From: Blastomussa wellsi
Taxonomy: Eukaryota > Cnidaria > Anthozoa > Scleractinia > Plerogyridae
Length of the DNA stretch: 64,000 nucleotides
NCBI GenBank assembly: GCA_947652115.1
Contig: OX393574.1
Location: 14,858,715 to 14,922,714, forward strand
Reading direction: 5' to 3'
Position 1 is the stretch's first letter. Each line of letters starts with the position of its first letter. The notes beneath the pieces are model-generated. The model saw nothing but the letters and a program-made list of their open reading frames with translations. It was not told the DNA's origin and searched no databases. Shown in pieces: positions 1 to 12,195 of this stretch. The position numbers were made by a program, and so were the translations under genes.

Positions 1-967
1 GGCAGGTACATGGTCTTTAAGTCCTAATTTTTAAAATATATTGTATTAATTATATTATCTTATATACCAATAATTATATTGTCATTCATTTAATAAACTG
101 TAGTAGTATGAATGTAGTTTAATTCCTTATTTTTCTAATCCTGGTGTACATTTCTGCAAATTCCTGTAGCCACTTTGAGCTCAAACAGCTATAATATTCT
201 TTACAGATCTTTACAAAGTGAGATTTTAATTAACCTTCCACTGATAAAACTCAAAGGGCTGGGCTGTTTTTTTTGGCCTGAAACGGCACCATCATTTGAT
301 AGAAATTTGCGTTTCCAGCCTGAAATGGCCTTGGGATGTCAAAAGAAATCCACTCCTGGTGATCAAAGTTAAGGTGCATGTGCGTAGATCCATAGCTTAT
401 CATTGCTAACCATTATGTAACTCTGATTTCGGAAGCAATTATTACTGCAAAGAAGAAATACACACAAAAATTTACCCTTACAAATAGGTACAGTGAGGGT
501 AAAGCCTAGTGGCTTGTACTGCCAGAGCTTATCCCGGTTTCTGTAGCATTTAACGGCAGGGAATACATATAAATGAATACATACGAATTTTTTCGAACGG
601 ATGCTCAAGCCATTGGAACGGTATTCAAATCCATTCAAATGGCTAATGAACGACTTCGGAACGGTTATCCGCTCGAAACGGCTAACCGTTCGGAACGTTT
701 TCGCGTGAGAGGTCACATATTTCAACTCCCCCTGGATGGGATGCTAGTCCATCACAGGGCCACCCCCGGATTATTTCTCCGGTACCCATCTATACACCTG
801 CTTGGAGAGAGGCACTGGAGAGTAAAGTTTCTTGCCCAAGAACACAAAGTAGTGCCCCTTTCAGGGCTCGAACTCGTACCGTCCGATCCAGAGTCCAGCT
901 TGCTAACCATTTGGCACCGTGTCTCCCACAAATAACTGTTGTTTAATAGTTTGATGTTTAATTACAG
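1..967. other. Presumed intron or upstream region of the first gene
   Basis: I see no exon here that can be joined in frame to the exon starting at 968. That exon begins with the last two bases of a codon, so the previous coding exon must lie beyond the left edge. The stretch is AT-rich at its left end and contains the SINE-like repeat described at 500-945. An open frame across 573-935 is explained by that repeat. Confidence 0.5.
500..945 (-). repeat. tRNA-derived SINE copy, family 1
   Basis: Read on the minus strand from about 940, there is an A-box-like stretch (TGGTTAGCAAGCTGG) followed by a B-box-like GAGTTCGAGCCCT, as in tRNA-derived SINEs. Blocks further along (the 'gatgctagtccatc' and 'cttgccc.agaacacaa' segments on the plus strand) recur at 26540-26785. 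A related copy lies at 33955-34190. About 160 bases (roughly 559-715) are absent from the 26540 copy and look like an insertion. The family assignment rests on the shared blocks seen by eye. Confidence 0.6.
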
Positions 968-2088
968 GTCGGCGTACCACTCACAATCCATTTTCAAGTC
1001 GCGACAAGCCCTGGGATCCATACGGCATTGCCAAGTTTGACCTGTCAGGCTTGCTACTTGGCCAAAAGTATCTTTACTTGAGATCTCCCATTCACTGTTG
1101 CCCCCTGCCAGACACTCACTCAGGGTTGCAGAAACCTGACGGACCTATTGTGGGCCAGCCAGGAAATGTTGATGGCCCAGGTATAGTGCTGCTGTCTACA
1201 ATCTTTGCCTTTACCAGTCAGAGCAACAAGAAACAGGTCATGACGAAATCCCGCCTCTGATACGGAATGAACGCACGGTGCTGTACGTCCCTGAAGTTGC
1301 TAAGCAACATGACGTGTTCGCTTGCGCGATTAAGTTCGGTGTATTCGCGAACTGTCGCCACAACGACGATTTGCCAAAACTGGCACTTGTTTCGCCGACT
1401 GTTATCTTTCTTGAGTTGTTGCAAACGATGCAAATTGATAAACTCTTACAATGTTTAACACGCATGTTTATTCACGGTATAGCGTTTTTTTTGTCGCTTG
1501 AAGATGGATTAAAAAAGAAAATGAAGTTGACAATATGAATAGCAAAATTAAAACGGTGTTTGTTGAAAAACGTACGTTCTCCAAAAAAATGTTGGAACTA
1601 ACACCTTTGTTCGCATAACGAGATCGCGTGGCCTCGATTTCTCTTTGAAGCCCGCTTTGTTTAATATAAAAATTTGTGGTCTGAAAATCACCCATGGTTC
1701 TTCCACAACTTGTAGTTATTTGTTAGTTAATGTTTTTTGAATTTTCAGTGGATAAACCCATGCCGGTTGCGAACTACCTGGAGTGCGGCAGTGAGTTGAA
1801 GATTAAGGTCGATCTGGCTTTTCCGCTTAATGCTACAGAAGAAGACATGAAAGCTGTAGAAACTGCTGAAGTTGACGAGGTAAACTCTAGTGGCCAATTA
1901 GCGTACATCCATCTAATGACTTGCGACAAAACAAAGCGCGGGAAAGCACTAGTTAAGAAATAGAAAACATGTAACGTGTTTCTGTCGAGTTATAGAAACA
2001 CGAGTTGAAGTTTGGCAGAACGAGAAATGCTGTGGGAACACGAGCCGTAGGCGAGTGTTTCCACAGCTATTTCGAGTTCTCCCAAACT

Positions 2089-2125
<37 letters not shown>

Positions 2126-5100
2126 TACGTGTTTTCTATTTCTTTTAGAAAACACCGCGACGAGAAAAAGGAAAACAACTTGTTAACTTTGATTATGAAA
2201 ATGTAAATTCTCTTTGCTCGCGCCATCATTACGTCAACAGCTCGTGCTAGTTCTGTGTCTCCATCGAGTTATAGAAACACGATTTTTAACCAATCAGCGC
2301 GCGTATTTTCTTAGGACTGTTTTCTAAACATAAATGGACCTCCCCGCCCGGACGATCAATCAGTTTTCTCCTCGCATCTTCCAACGTATTGGAAAAATAA
2401 AGACGTGATATAAATCCTTTAACAGTCTTTTTAACTTTCATGTTTCAACTTTTCAGTGTCCATTTGGCCGAGTTATCTACACATTTGAATACAAGAATGC
2501 TCCTTTTCTCCGTCAACTGCAGTCTGAGATCACGGTCGTGAATGCCGAGGCACTGGAACTAGACACGCTACCGCAGCACGTGATCGAGGCTGCTCTGTCA
2601 ACGTACAAACTGTCAAAGTACGTCCTTGGAGCTGAACACGAATTATTTTTTGCTATAATTTATGATAAATAGCTGTCTTAACATTAAAACGAACATGTTC
2701 ACAGAACGAATCACATTTGTCGCATCAATGCAATGAGCCAATCACACAAACACAAACTTACTACCAATTTCAAGCGCGGGAAAACATTTAGCTGGGGCTA
2801 AACACGGGAAACGTACAAACTGCGCCAAATGCGGGAAAATGGGGAATTGTTGTCAAGCGCGGGAAAACGTATGACAGGTGCAAAGTGCGGGAAAAAAGCA
2901 ATTTATTCGCTGTGCATGTGATTGGCTATGGAGGCGGCGCGTAATGGATACGTAATGGATTGTTTAAGCTAAAGATTGTCCGGTATAAATTATTATATAC
3001 TTTCAGAGTGTCAGCCTTAAAGATCGGTGCACATTTTTACGTTGACTTTTCAGAGACCAAAGAAAGAACAAGAAACTGGACGTTATTACAGGATTTCAGG
3101 TGGGTGCTTCAGCTTCCTTATTCATTGTAACAGGAGATGTCTGTCCAGGATTGAACGCAATTACGAAAATTACTAAAGTAGCGAAATTTCACAGAATTCA
3201 CGAAAGGAGATGTCAAGACAGTTCAAGGAGGACCCGCAACGAAACTGCGAATTTAACTGAAATTGCGAATTTTACGAAAATTACGAAAATCTCCAAATTT
3301 TGCAGAATGCGGAGAAAGAGATGTCAAGACAGTTCAAGGAAATTTAGGAAAATTACTAAAATAGCGATTTTAGTAATCGTCGCAATTTAGTTAATTTCGC
3401 AGTTTCGTTGAGGGCCCTCGTTGCGAAATTTTGCAGAATTCGCAAGAGAAGTGTCAAGACAGTTCAAGGAGGGCCCTCGACGAAACTGCGAATTTAACTA
3501 AAATTGCAAATTTTACGAAAATCACTAAAAATCGCTAGTTTAGTAATTTTCGTAATATTCTCACAGTTGTGTTAAACTGAAAAATCGTGTTCTCTGTAGA
3601 AATACTCTTGTTATATGGAAATCCTTGTCCACAGTGGATACCGGTAGTCCCTTATTTTGAGTTCGTCGAGCGTGGAGCGACACAGAGCGCGGGTAGAACA
3701 TTTTCCCGCGGCCATCAAGACTACTCGTTTTTTGTTTCACGTTCGACAGACCAAGAACACAAAGTCACACGGACTGCTCGTAGTCAAGACTTTTTATCTG
3801 TTTTCCACCTGTTTATTAGGTCCTCGATGGCCAGTATCACGTGTTTGTGTTGGAAGGTCTGGCTGAGAAGGGCATCAAAAGACTCTGGGAAAAACTGCCC
3901 AGACCGCAGGAAGAAGGTATGACCATAGAGTTATAGAGTGGGTTTAGATCTAATGAAGTTTTCTTTTCACTGTAGTAAAGTTATTGCGAATAAATTTCTT
4001 TTTTAAACGGCACGGACATTTTTTCACTGCCGTGATTGTTTCAGGTTTTTATGACTCGAAAGAGAAAATTAAATGCCGGAAAGATAAAATGTTTTTACCT
4101 ACAGTAAGTGCCTGAAAAAAAAAATAAAATTTAAGTTTTACATGGGAGATTGCAGAAAAGGAGCATTTTCGCATAAAACGAAATTTCTGGCTACTCTCGA
4201 CTTGTGAACGCAAGTGGAATAGTATGATTCTCACACCGTTCGAGGTCTCTGGCTTTCGCTGAGAGGTGATAGTTGGTTAGTATCTATACTTCAAACCGTG
4301 TGCCTGAATCAGGCTACTAGTGAAAGCTTTCAATCAAAAACACTCAGCGCACATTGTAAAGCAGCAAAGAGAAGAAACAGCTATTGAATGCATTGCTTAC
4401 CACCGTTTGAAATTCACTTAGACCTATTTTTTCCAAACCTTCAGACATCTCCAAATTCAATGTTCTGTATAACTCGGACCTGCGATTTAATAAAAGACTG
4501 TACGCGTCGCTCGATGTAGACTTGTGCCGAGTCCGACTGCACGAGCCACTGGAGGTCATCGTTCAGAATCCATTGCTGTATGTCAGGGACCTGGTGCCTA
4601 GAGCTTGTTTTGACGCACTTGCTAAACTGGACCAGGTTTGTAGTTTAACACTGTGTGCTGATGATAAATTATAAGTGGGTTTATAAGTGTTGTTTTTGTT
4701 TTGGCTGACTAACAATACAGATCTTGCGAGGGTTTTGTTGTTGTTGAAGTGGCAAGCCCCCTTCCCACCCCGCCTTGGGACCACCCCCTCTCCCCCGAAA
4801 AATTTCATTGCGGTTTTTTCTTTTTTTTATCTTTTTTACATAGATGTTGAAAGTCGCAAAACTCCGCGAAGTGACTCGTAACGACTTGTTCCCAACCGCT
4901 GACATGGTCATCTCCATGAGCCGCGAGTTTGGAGTACCGCTGACCGCTGAGGACTTTGGAGGTGAGTTTTAAATTAGTCACCAGGCCATTGTGGTCCTCT
5001 GTAGTTATCCCTCCCTGATTTGGCTACAGTTTCCCCGGCAACTAATGAGGCCAATTAAAGTAGTTCTCTTTTCTTGAAGGTGAAGGAAACATTTTAATCT

Positions 5101-8100
5101 GTCTGCTCTCTATTATGGAAAACTCAGGTTGTGCATGCAGCCAACATTAATCATAGCTTTGAACAGGAGCGAAGCATTCCTAGTCAGTAATCGCTTCTCT
5201 CAGATTCTCATTTGAAACTCTTTCTGAATTTTCTATTTCTAGATGTCATCTACCTTCTGTTCTTTTCTTCTCTTGGATCTGGCACCGGAATATACTGTTC
5301 TTTGCAACTTGAACATGGCATGCGTAACTTATTCTTCTCTCAACTCAAGCTACTTTCTTGAAGATTCTATTTTTGGTCTGTAGTGTTGTGCCTTGTGCCT
5401 TTCCCCTTGTCAGTTGCGTGACTTTGATGTCACGTTGCATTAGTTCGAGTCACCTTACTGCGTGACGTTGGATTGCAAGACTTGTTCAGGTTCATAAGAT
5501 TGGCAAGTAAATCTTCAAGCCAAAGGCATGCAAACAGGATTGATCGCACCGTTACTCTTCTCTCAAAACCTTCTTGCTTGTTCTCCCCGAAACGCCTGGC
5601 CTTGTTGATTTCACTGGTACACGTATGTTTTGGGTGTCCTCGCAATTTATCCGACGAGCGTCCGTTCTGCTGCTTGCGGTTCGAAATGTGAAGTGCATGT
5701 GGCATGGGCTTTATCCAGGCTGATGAGTCACAATTCTGCGACATTTGCATCGTCATATGAGATCGTACGAAGTATTATACTTCTTCTCACGTCTTGAAAG
5801 GTCAGAGGCTCCTTTCTATCACTTACATTGTTCGAAAACATTTTCAAACAGATGTTTAGTTTAAAATCGGCTCTTTTCGTTTGCTGAGTACGTCTCTCCA
5901 AAATCAAACCATTGTTGTCCGGGTTCCTACCGGAAAAGGCTCAAGTTTTCAAGGCTGTCCCCCGGGGGGGGGGTACTCCCGTATGAAAATGACGGGGGTG
6001 CTCGTCGGAAATTTTCGAAAACACCCCTAAAAGGTACCAGAATCTCATTTTGTGGGCGTGGCTCAGAGTAATTTTTACCCCTAAAAGGTACCATTTCTGA
6101 AGTAATAAATTAACTGGATCTGGCAATTTTTATAGTGATAAACACTCTTTTTTTCAAAACCTATACGGAAGGCCCCTAAAAGGTACCACAACATCTTAAG
6201 CGGCGGTCATTTTAGATTTTTGCACCCTAAGCGGTACCAATTCACAAATTTTACCCCCTAAAAGGTACGACGAGCACCCCCGTCATTTTTATAGGGGAGT
6301 ACCCCCCCCCCGGGGGCTGTCCCTAATATAAATCCATTTCCATCCTCGCCATCGTTAGTCACCCTGACGTCTTAATGGGTTCGTGTCATTTTCCGAGTAC
6401 TATTCTACAAAATCAAGTGCTTTTGGTGGTTTTTCCGCGTTCCAAGTATAACACTAAGCTTGTCTTCTTTTCTGACCTTCCCGGTTCACATGGTTTTAGA
6501 AACACTCACAAGGCTGCTCATGCTTCTCCCTCCTGGCTCTGTCTCTCTCACGGTCTGGGGAATGGAGAGAGGTGAAAGAAAACCGTTGGACCCTCCGCTC
6601 CCTTAATTTTCCAGTTCTATCTTTTTCTTCTACCCCGCCGTTTTATCGTCCTTTTCTTCAAAATTGTGCGGAAGAGAGAGCTCTGAGCCCATTTTTGACC
6701 ATAGGTAGAAAATGTTGACGAAACGACTTACTTTGCATGGCTTGTTCATGATTTTTTTTTTCTGTTCATGTTCTTACAGCCTTCTTGCTGTAAATTATAG
6801 CCCTTCTAATATTCTTTCGGCGATGTTACTATCCAACTTTTTTCATTATCCTTTCTTTGTGTCCTTTTCACGCCCAAGAAAAAGCTTTTCAATTTTTGAT
6901 TACGTTTGTTTTCATCAGAGCTGGAATCTAGCAGTGGCTCCGAAAAGGAAGAGGCTGGCTCAGGTAACCTACTGGAGGAGCCTAGACCCAGGGCAACTCG
7001 TTCATGGACACCCCTGTCTCTTTTCAACTCAGATTACGTCGCGCTACTCAAAGAACGAGAACAGACCCTGATACGACACGACTTTATCACAGAGAACATT
7101 GTAAGTGAAAACAACATATGTCATTATCATAATTAAAGATGAAATGTAACACTATTATTGCCACAATCTCTCGCAAAACTGTTGAGACACTCGTACGAAA
7201 TAGGGGAACACAGTCCCCCCCAGCCTTATTCAAGAATCCTAAAACAGATGGTTCGTCATCACACCCCCCTTCCCCAGTTCAGTGTTGACTAAAAATGTTT
7301 CATTCAACATTCCGTCAAAATGCAAGGGGGCATACAAAATAAATGTCACGCAAAATTAAATGTCATGCACATTGTTACAAATGTCTCAACCCTTTTTGCA
7401 AAAGATTGTAGGTACTTTTTACAGTCTTTCCCGTAAAACCCGTGAACACCAGAAAAAATTTCTGGAATGTTTATTGTGTAGTGACCAATCGCAGCAAAGT
7501 TCAGGACACGCGAACAAACCTCAAAACCACAAACTAATGACCGTTGCTGTTTGCGGTTTAGTTTCCTCACACCTGATTGGCGTTTTCTTTGTAACACAAT
7601 ATCATTCCATAAACATTTCTGATGTTCACGGTTTTACGGGAAAGACTGTAAACACTTGGAAAATGCGAATTTCTTGCGTGACGGGGCTCAAGCACCGCTT
7701 GCTGGAGTTGTCAGCCCCCGTTCTTATCGTTTGATGATGAATTGAATAAGGGAACCAAGTTGCTAATTACCATTTGAAACTTTTAATTTTCAGTTAAGGA
7801 CACGAAGAACAGAACCAAAGCGAAGAGCACAGACTATTGCTCTAGACATGTCTGACCTACATCAACAAACCGCGCACAACTATAGCATACAGACATTGAA
7901 CTCTACTGAACTCGCGAAAGAGAAGCTAAGACAAGTGTTAGCTAAGGTACGTGTTTTTAAGTAGTCGAGTTGAGGCCTTATCGCAACAACCTCGTCCTGA
8001 GGACGAGGCTGATGACGCAGTACTTATTTTTTAAACATTGGCGCTTTATCTTTGTACAATCTTACGCCTGGCACGATGGGCATTTCGTGGCTTTATTAGA

Positions 8101-10558
8101 GTCAAAAGCCAGGTTAAAAAGGGTGGGAATTTAGTGGCATGTGTCATCTTAGCTTAAAGCTGATTGGTCAAACCACTCACGTGCGCTTCAATAGCTTATA
8201 CGTGTAATACTATAGTATAAGCTTTTTGGGCTGCAAAATCTACATTTTAATCGTTACATTTTTATTTTATAGGAAAAAGACTGCCGTTTTACGTATTGTC
8301 CGTTGTACAACTCGGCCACTGTTCTTCCCGTTCACCCAGAGACTGTGAAGAAACAAGATCTCATGCACTCTGAACAACTATGGAGAACTGAAGATGGATT
8401 TATTTTTCCTGGAAAGAAGACCTCTATAGTGTCAAACGTACATCCAAAGAAACCAGACTCAGCTCGGGTGGACGAGCTTCAAAAGGTTTTTGTACTCTAG
8501 AAAAGTTTTCGTAACAAGATTTAAGTAGACAAAAAATGAAGCAATTCTGATCCTCTTCGTATAGAAATGTGTAGATTTGTCCTCAAATTGTCATCTTATG
8601 ATGCCTTCAGTTTATAAGGCTTCATGCTTCTAATCCTCTCCATCTTGGTTTTTGTTCTTCTTTGACTGAGTCGCACTGCCAAACGTATAGAGCGGGTTAG
8701 TAAGCACCGTATTCACTGGCAAATCACCTGTTATCCATCACATGCGAGTTTGTGTTGGAAATCTGCCAAGGAAATCATTCCATAACTGTGCTTATTTTTT
8801 GTTTTCTTTTTTGCAGCCGTGGAAAGAGAACATTCTGCACGCGAACATCTTGAAACCAACAGTAGATAGGTAAGCTTGTGCCACTCGATCGCCTTTCTAC
8901 GACTCCTTTCTTTTTTTTTCTCCGTCGTGTCCGCATCACACCGTAGAATTTGTAGGAATGACTCCGTGACGTGTATGGCGTATTACCTGGTTTAACCAAT
9001 CAGGACCGACATAGGTGTTGTTTTCTCAGCCAATCAGGTGCGAAATCAAAACCAACCGTGAATTGGGTTCTCAAATTTTCCCGCGTCTTGCTTTGGTTGC
9101 GTATAGTTTTACTGCGAGCTCTGCAAGATGCAATGTAACCTAAAAATCCTCAATTTTTGCCAGTCTTAACCATGTTATTTTCTGTTTGATTTATAATTAG
9201 TCCGTTGGTGCTTTTTCTACCAATGCAAGGGAAGATTTTCTCTTGACCTTAGATAAATATTATGTTAAGTCGAAGAAAATAACTCTTTCGAGGTTGCTAT
9301 CTTTAACGCTGTTTTCTTTCTCCAACAGGGAAAATTTTCCGTGGGATTACAGAGATGCTGACTTAAACTTGCTTTCGGTTCCACCCCCGCTCTTCGACAA
9401 AAACCCTGTTCTGTCCGTTCACGCCGCTGGTGACACAAAAAACCAAGAAGAGCGCGAAGCGGCAGAGAAACATACGCGTCAGTGGCGGGAAAAAATTGTT
9501 GTGGACGATACTATGTTCCGTACGCATCGTTGTTTAACAGAGACAGAACTTAGAGACCGAGGTCGTAATGCTTCAAATCAGCTTGCAAAGCTAGAAGGCG
9601 TTCTCAAAAATAACCCGAAAAAATTCTCACTTTCGAGTCCTGGACTTACTCTTGAAGAAATCCCTTCTTTGGGTGTAGTTGCGAATCCCAACGTCGATAC
9701 GCCCGCAAGGAAGACTGGGAAACTAGTTCCGATAGCAAGGGATAATAAGGAGGAGGGTCAATGGGGATTTTATCCGGGACCTTTTGAGAAGGAGGGCTGG
9801 CTCCTGGAGAAGAATAAGGTGCCAATACCTGATCAGGAACACCGGAGGTTTAGGAGCCTCAAGGGACACGATTTCAGGTACATTGGTTAAGATGTTATTA
9901 AAAAGGCTTTACGCTAACTAAAGCACTCGGTTTTGAGTGGAACAGCAGAGGTAGTCTACAAGCTTATACTCGAAACGTCAGCAATTCGAGTTTTCACCGC
10001 AGTTGGTTTACCTTTAAGAAAGGTAAAACATTTCTTGCGCTCTTCTTGATCGAGATAAGCTGTAGGTAAAGGAACCAGAGTCGTAAGCGAGTTTTCCAAA
10101 GATTTCTGAAGTTCGCCCATAAATTTTGCGAGTGTTTCTAATAACTTTAGATTTTCCCAAACTATCTCACAAGTCAAGCTAGCAATACGCGACTTCTCTG
10201 AGTACGAAGCGCTTAGAGTTTTCTATAACAGTAGAAACACCGTGAAGTTAGGGTGTGGGTTACATGTTCAACTTGGTTCAGATAATAACTTATCAAGTCT
10301 TTATTTGGTTCTGTAGAAATATAGAAACTTGGATTTTAGCCTATCAGATTGAGCTTTATAAAGTTGCATTCAAAGTAGCTAGATGACCAATAGCAGTGCG
10401 CGTTATATAATCCTAGCAATTTGACTATTTCTCATTTTTCAATTTTCACTAGGTTACACTACAAAGACAAAGATGTTCTCTGTCGCCGGCCTATCGAACC
10501 TTTACAAGATGAAGAAAAAGATAACCATTTATTCCCTGTTGCGGATATATGCAGCTAA
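968..10558 (+). CDS. CFAP92: CFAP92/KIAA1257-like protein, 5'-partial
   Basis: Thirteen exons join in one frame: 968-1180, 1749-1879, 2457-2617, 3054-3099, 3820-3916, 4445-4635, 4844-4961, 6919-7100, 7794-7946, 8273-8485, 8817-8869, 9329-9877 and 10453-10558. All inner boundaries are AG/GT, and the TAA is at 10556-10558. This gives about 737 residues; the N-terminus lies outside the window. The protein is largely soluble, with no membrane segment. Recognisable stretches are DPYGIAKFDLSGLLLGQKY, VFVLEGLAEKGIKRLWEKL, LYNSDLRFNKRLYASLDVD and, near the C-terminus, FPWDYRDADLNLL. I match these from memory to the cilia- and flagella-associated protein 92 (KIAA1257) family, whose biochemical role is not established. 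Ciliary function is therefore inferred from the name only. The last exons are charged, without known catalytic motifs. The gene converges with the CM1 gene at 12652. If the name is wrong, the exon model should still hold. Confidence 0.65.
1955..2155. mobile_element. MITE with terminal inverted repeats
   Basis: The left end (AAGAAATAGAAAACATG followed by CGTGTTTC) is mirrored by the right end (GTGTTTTCTATTTCTTTT). A second inner pair built on 'gagttatagaaacacgag' is also inverted. No coding capacity is visible. It lies in an intron of the first gene, between the exons ending at 1879 and starting at 2457. A part-copy of the same 'cgagttatagaaacacga' motif occurs at about 2262-2282. Confidence 0.7.
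2771..2898. repeat. Cluster of five CGGGAAA boxes
   Basis: Five (G/A)CGGGAAA motifs in the same orientation start near 2775, 2813, 2830, 2858 and 2886, some within GCGCGGGAAAA. The form resembles the E2F consensus TTTSGCGC read in reverse. The cluster sits in an intron of the first gene. It may be part of a dispersed repeat rather than a functional enhancer, since similar boxes also occur near 1937 and 3687. Confidence 0.5.
3140..3560. repeat. Imperfect tandem repeat, about 3 units
   Basis: The block 'gtcaagacagttcaagga' occurs three times, each followed by an 'acgaaactgcgaatttaact'-like or 'ggaaaattactaaaatagcg'-like AT-rich spacer. Partial inverted versions (near 3375-3420 and 3540) give it palindromic character. 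It is intronic and the open frame across it is not a gene. Confidence 0.6.
4045..4103 (+). other. Candidate cassette (poison) exon in the CFAP92-like gene
   Basis: These 59 bases are bounded by a good acceptor (tgattgtttcag) and a perfect donor (gtaagt), and they lie between coding exons 3820-3916 and 4445-4635. Direct joining of those two exons keeps the frame and restores GAC-Ile-Ser-Lys. Inclusion of the 59 bases would change the phase and reach a TAG early in the next exon. It is therefore either a spurious splice-site pair or an exon that triggers nonsense-mediated decay. Confidence 0.3.
5957..6317. mobile_element. MITE with CCCCGGGGG ends
   Basis: The terminal inverted repeats begin with a C/G homopolymer block (ccccgggggg) and continue with GGTACTCCC and ATGACGGGGGTGCTCGTCG at the left. 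They are mirrored at the right by CGACGAGCACCCCCGTCAT and GGGAGTACC. The interior carries about five copies of a 'cctaaaaggtacca' motif. It is non-coding and intronic. The element at 54156-54552 has the same kind of ends. Confidence 0.75.
7416..7652. mobile_element. MITE with long terminal inverted repeats
   Basis: The left end TTTACAGTCTTTCCCGTAAA, continuing through 'cgtgaacaccagaaa', is mirrored by the right end 'gatgttcacggttttacggg' and 'aaagactgtaaa'. A second inner pair (ggaatgtttattgtg / cacaatatcattcc) extends the palindrome. The interior has no gene. The open frames seen on both strands here are by-products of the palindrome. Confidence 0.75.
9900..10245. repeat. Degenerate dispersed repeat in last intron
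   Basis: The segment contains 'cgagtgtttctaataact', 'tttctataacagtagaaacac' and a 'cgaaacgtcag' string. It resembles a decayed relative of the element at 1955-2155. The boundaries are not clear by eye. Confidence 0.3.
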
Positions 10559-11224
10559 CAACTGCCACAAAATTATCCTTCTTCTTTGTGCGGAATGGCT
10601 GAGATATTTCAGTGGCGAAGTGGTTTCTCGAATCTGTTGGCTCGGAAGTGAAACAACACGCTGAGAGAACTTAAAAAACATTCACAAAAACGGGTGGAAT
10701 GTTTCCATAAATTTATTTTAAATTATTTCATATGTACAAAAAACTATCGTCCATTTTATGCGCAGTGATAAAATTATCTGTACAGCTACGTTTATAGGAT
10801 AAAAACATCGCCTTGGTTTCAAATAAGTTTTTACGTATTTCGCAAAATTTTCAAATAGATTTTAAGACCAGAAGGAAAATCCGGTCACTTTTCACCAAGG
10901 ATGCCTAATAAAAAAATGATATACCTTTTGGGAAATCTCTTTCGTTTTGTTTAATTAGTATATAAAGTATTTTTAATTTACCCTTTCGTTGATCTCGTTA
11001 TGAATAATGCTTTCGAAACGTATAATTGTGATCGAACAAAAAAGAGTTTTATGTGATAGAATGAACTACAATTACTTTGTAACTAAAGCGATTTTAATTA
11101 AACCATGAAAAACGTCTAGTATTTAGTTTAAAATAGTCAAAACTAAACAAAAGAATCCAATGGAATTAGTCTTTTAGTAACCGCTCTAACTGCGTAACAA
11201 AGAATCTCTAGCCTAAAATTTTTA

Positions 11225-11360
11225 GATTCGTCATTTGCAATCCGTCCCAATCTTCTCTACCCCCATCCTTGTTCCTTTTTGGATTAGAATCACCTCTTTG
11301 GTATTTTTCATACTAAGTAAACTATTATTTTGAGGTTTCTTACATTTCAAGAGTAATTTA
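11225..11360 (+). repeat. Dispersed repeat family, copy 1 of 3
   Basis: The diagnostic run is 'atccttgttcctttttgg', preceded by 'caatccgtcccaatcttct' and followed by 'cacctctttg' and a 'gaggtttcttacatttcaag' tract. The same order occurs at 38735-38900 (+) and, inverted, at 50370-50640. No coding capacity is seen. Confidence 0.6.
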
Positions 11361-11920
11361 ATTCGTCGCAAAAAGGCTTCAAATTTCCAGATGTATCTCC
11401 TGTTAGCGGACGATGCCGTTTCCAGATCCACGCAACGCGGGCTCTGGGAAGGACTGGAGTGAGTTGTGTCTCATTTCATCACTCTCATACCCAGAAGCCT
11501 GTTCGTTTTAACAATGCTACCGTGGACAGCAATATATAACAACAAAATTATTAGTTTCAATGCAATTTTCCCTTTTTATAACAAATTGCCGGAAAATTCA
11601 CGGCGGAAAGCAAATGTACTCAAAGATGTACAAATATTTTAAACGTTTTATGGACAATAGCCTGTTAAATTTAGGCAATTTAATATCTAGATTTGTCGTA
11701 ATGTCATGGCAATGAATGTCTAAAATAAGTAAAAAAGTAAGCATGATACAATTCGCACTGAATACGTTTCTCTAGTGACGAAGTAGACTTAAACCAAACC
11801 CCAGCACAGACGAAACTGAACATACGAGAATCAGAGAGGCACAAATTGCTTGACTAAGTAACAGCTTTTTCATTTTTGAATAGAAGAACAATCGAACAAG
11901 CGAATATTGGACACACGATC

Positions 11921-12195
11921 ATGGTCCCAGCCACATGCAAACACTTCATTGTTAACTTCCCACATATGTAGACACCTCTTCCAAGTGGTTGTTTAGTCAT
12001 GGTCCCAGCCACATACAAAATGTGGACACCTTTCCTAAGAGGACACTTGGTCCCATCACACACAAACACTTCATTTTTAGCCTCCCGTGTTTGGACACCT
12101 TTCTCAAGTGGACACTAAGTTTTGGTCCCAGCCACATACAAACACTTCATTTTTAACCTCCCATAGACCTCTACTTAGCGGACACTTTTCCTGGT
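11921..12195. repeat. Minisatellite, about 75-base unit, 3-4 copies
   Basis: Each unit begins 'tggtcccagccacat', continues 'acaaacacttcatttttaac' and ends with a 'ggacacct...caagtggacact' segment. The second unit lacks the middle part. Copies start near 11922, 11999, 12049 and 12124. It is non-coding. Confidence 0.75.

Noticed and set aside
573..935. 120-codon open frame near the left edge
   Set aside because: It covers the tRNA-derived SINE, whose blocks recur at 26540, and has no recognisable protein pattern.
3587..3922. 111-codon open frame
   Set aside because: Its last part overlaps the real exon 3820-3916 in a different frame; the rest is intron.
7346..7734. Open frames on both strands near 7.4-7.7 kb
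   Set aside because: They are created by the palindromic MITE at 7416-7652.
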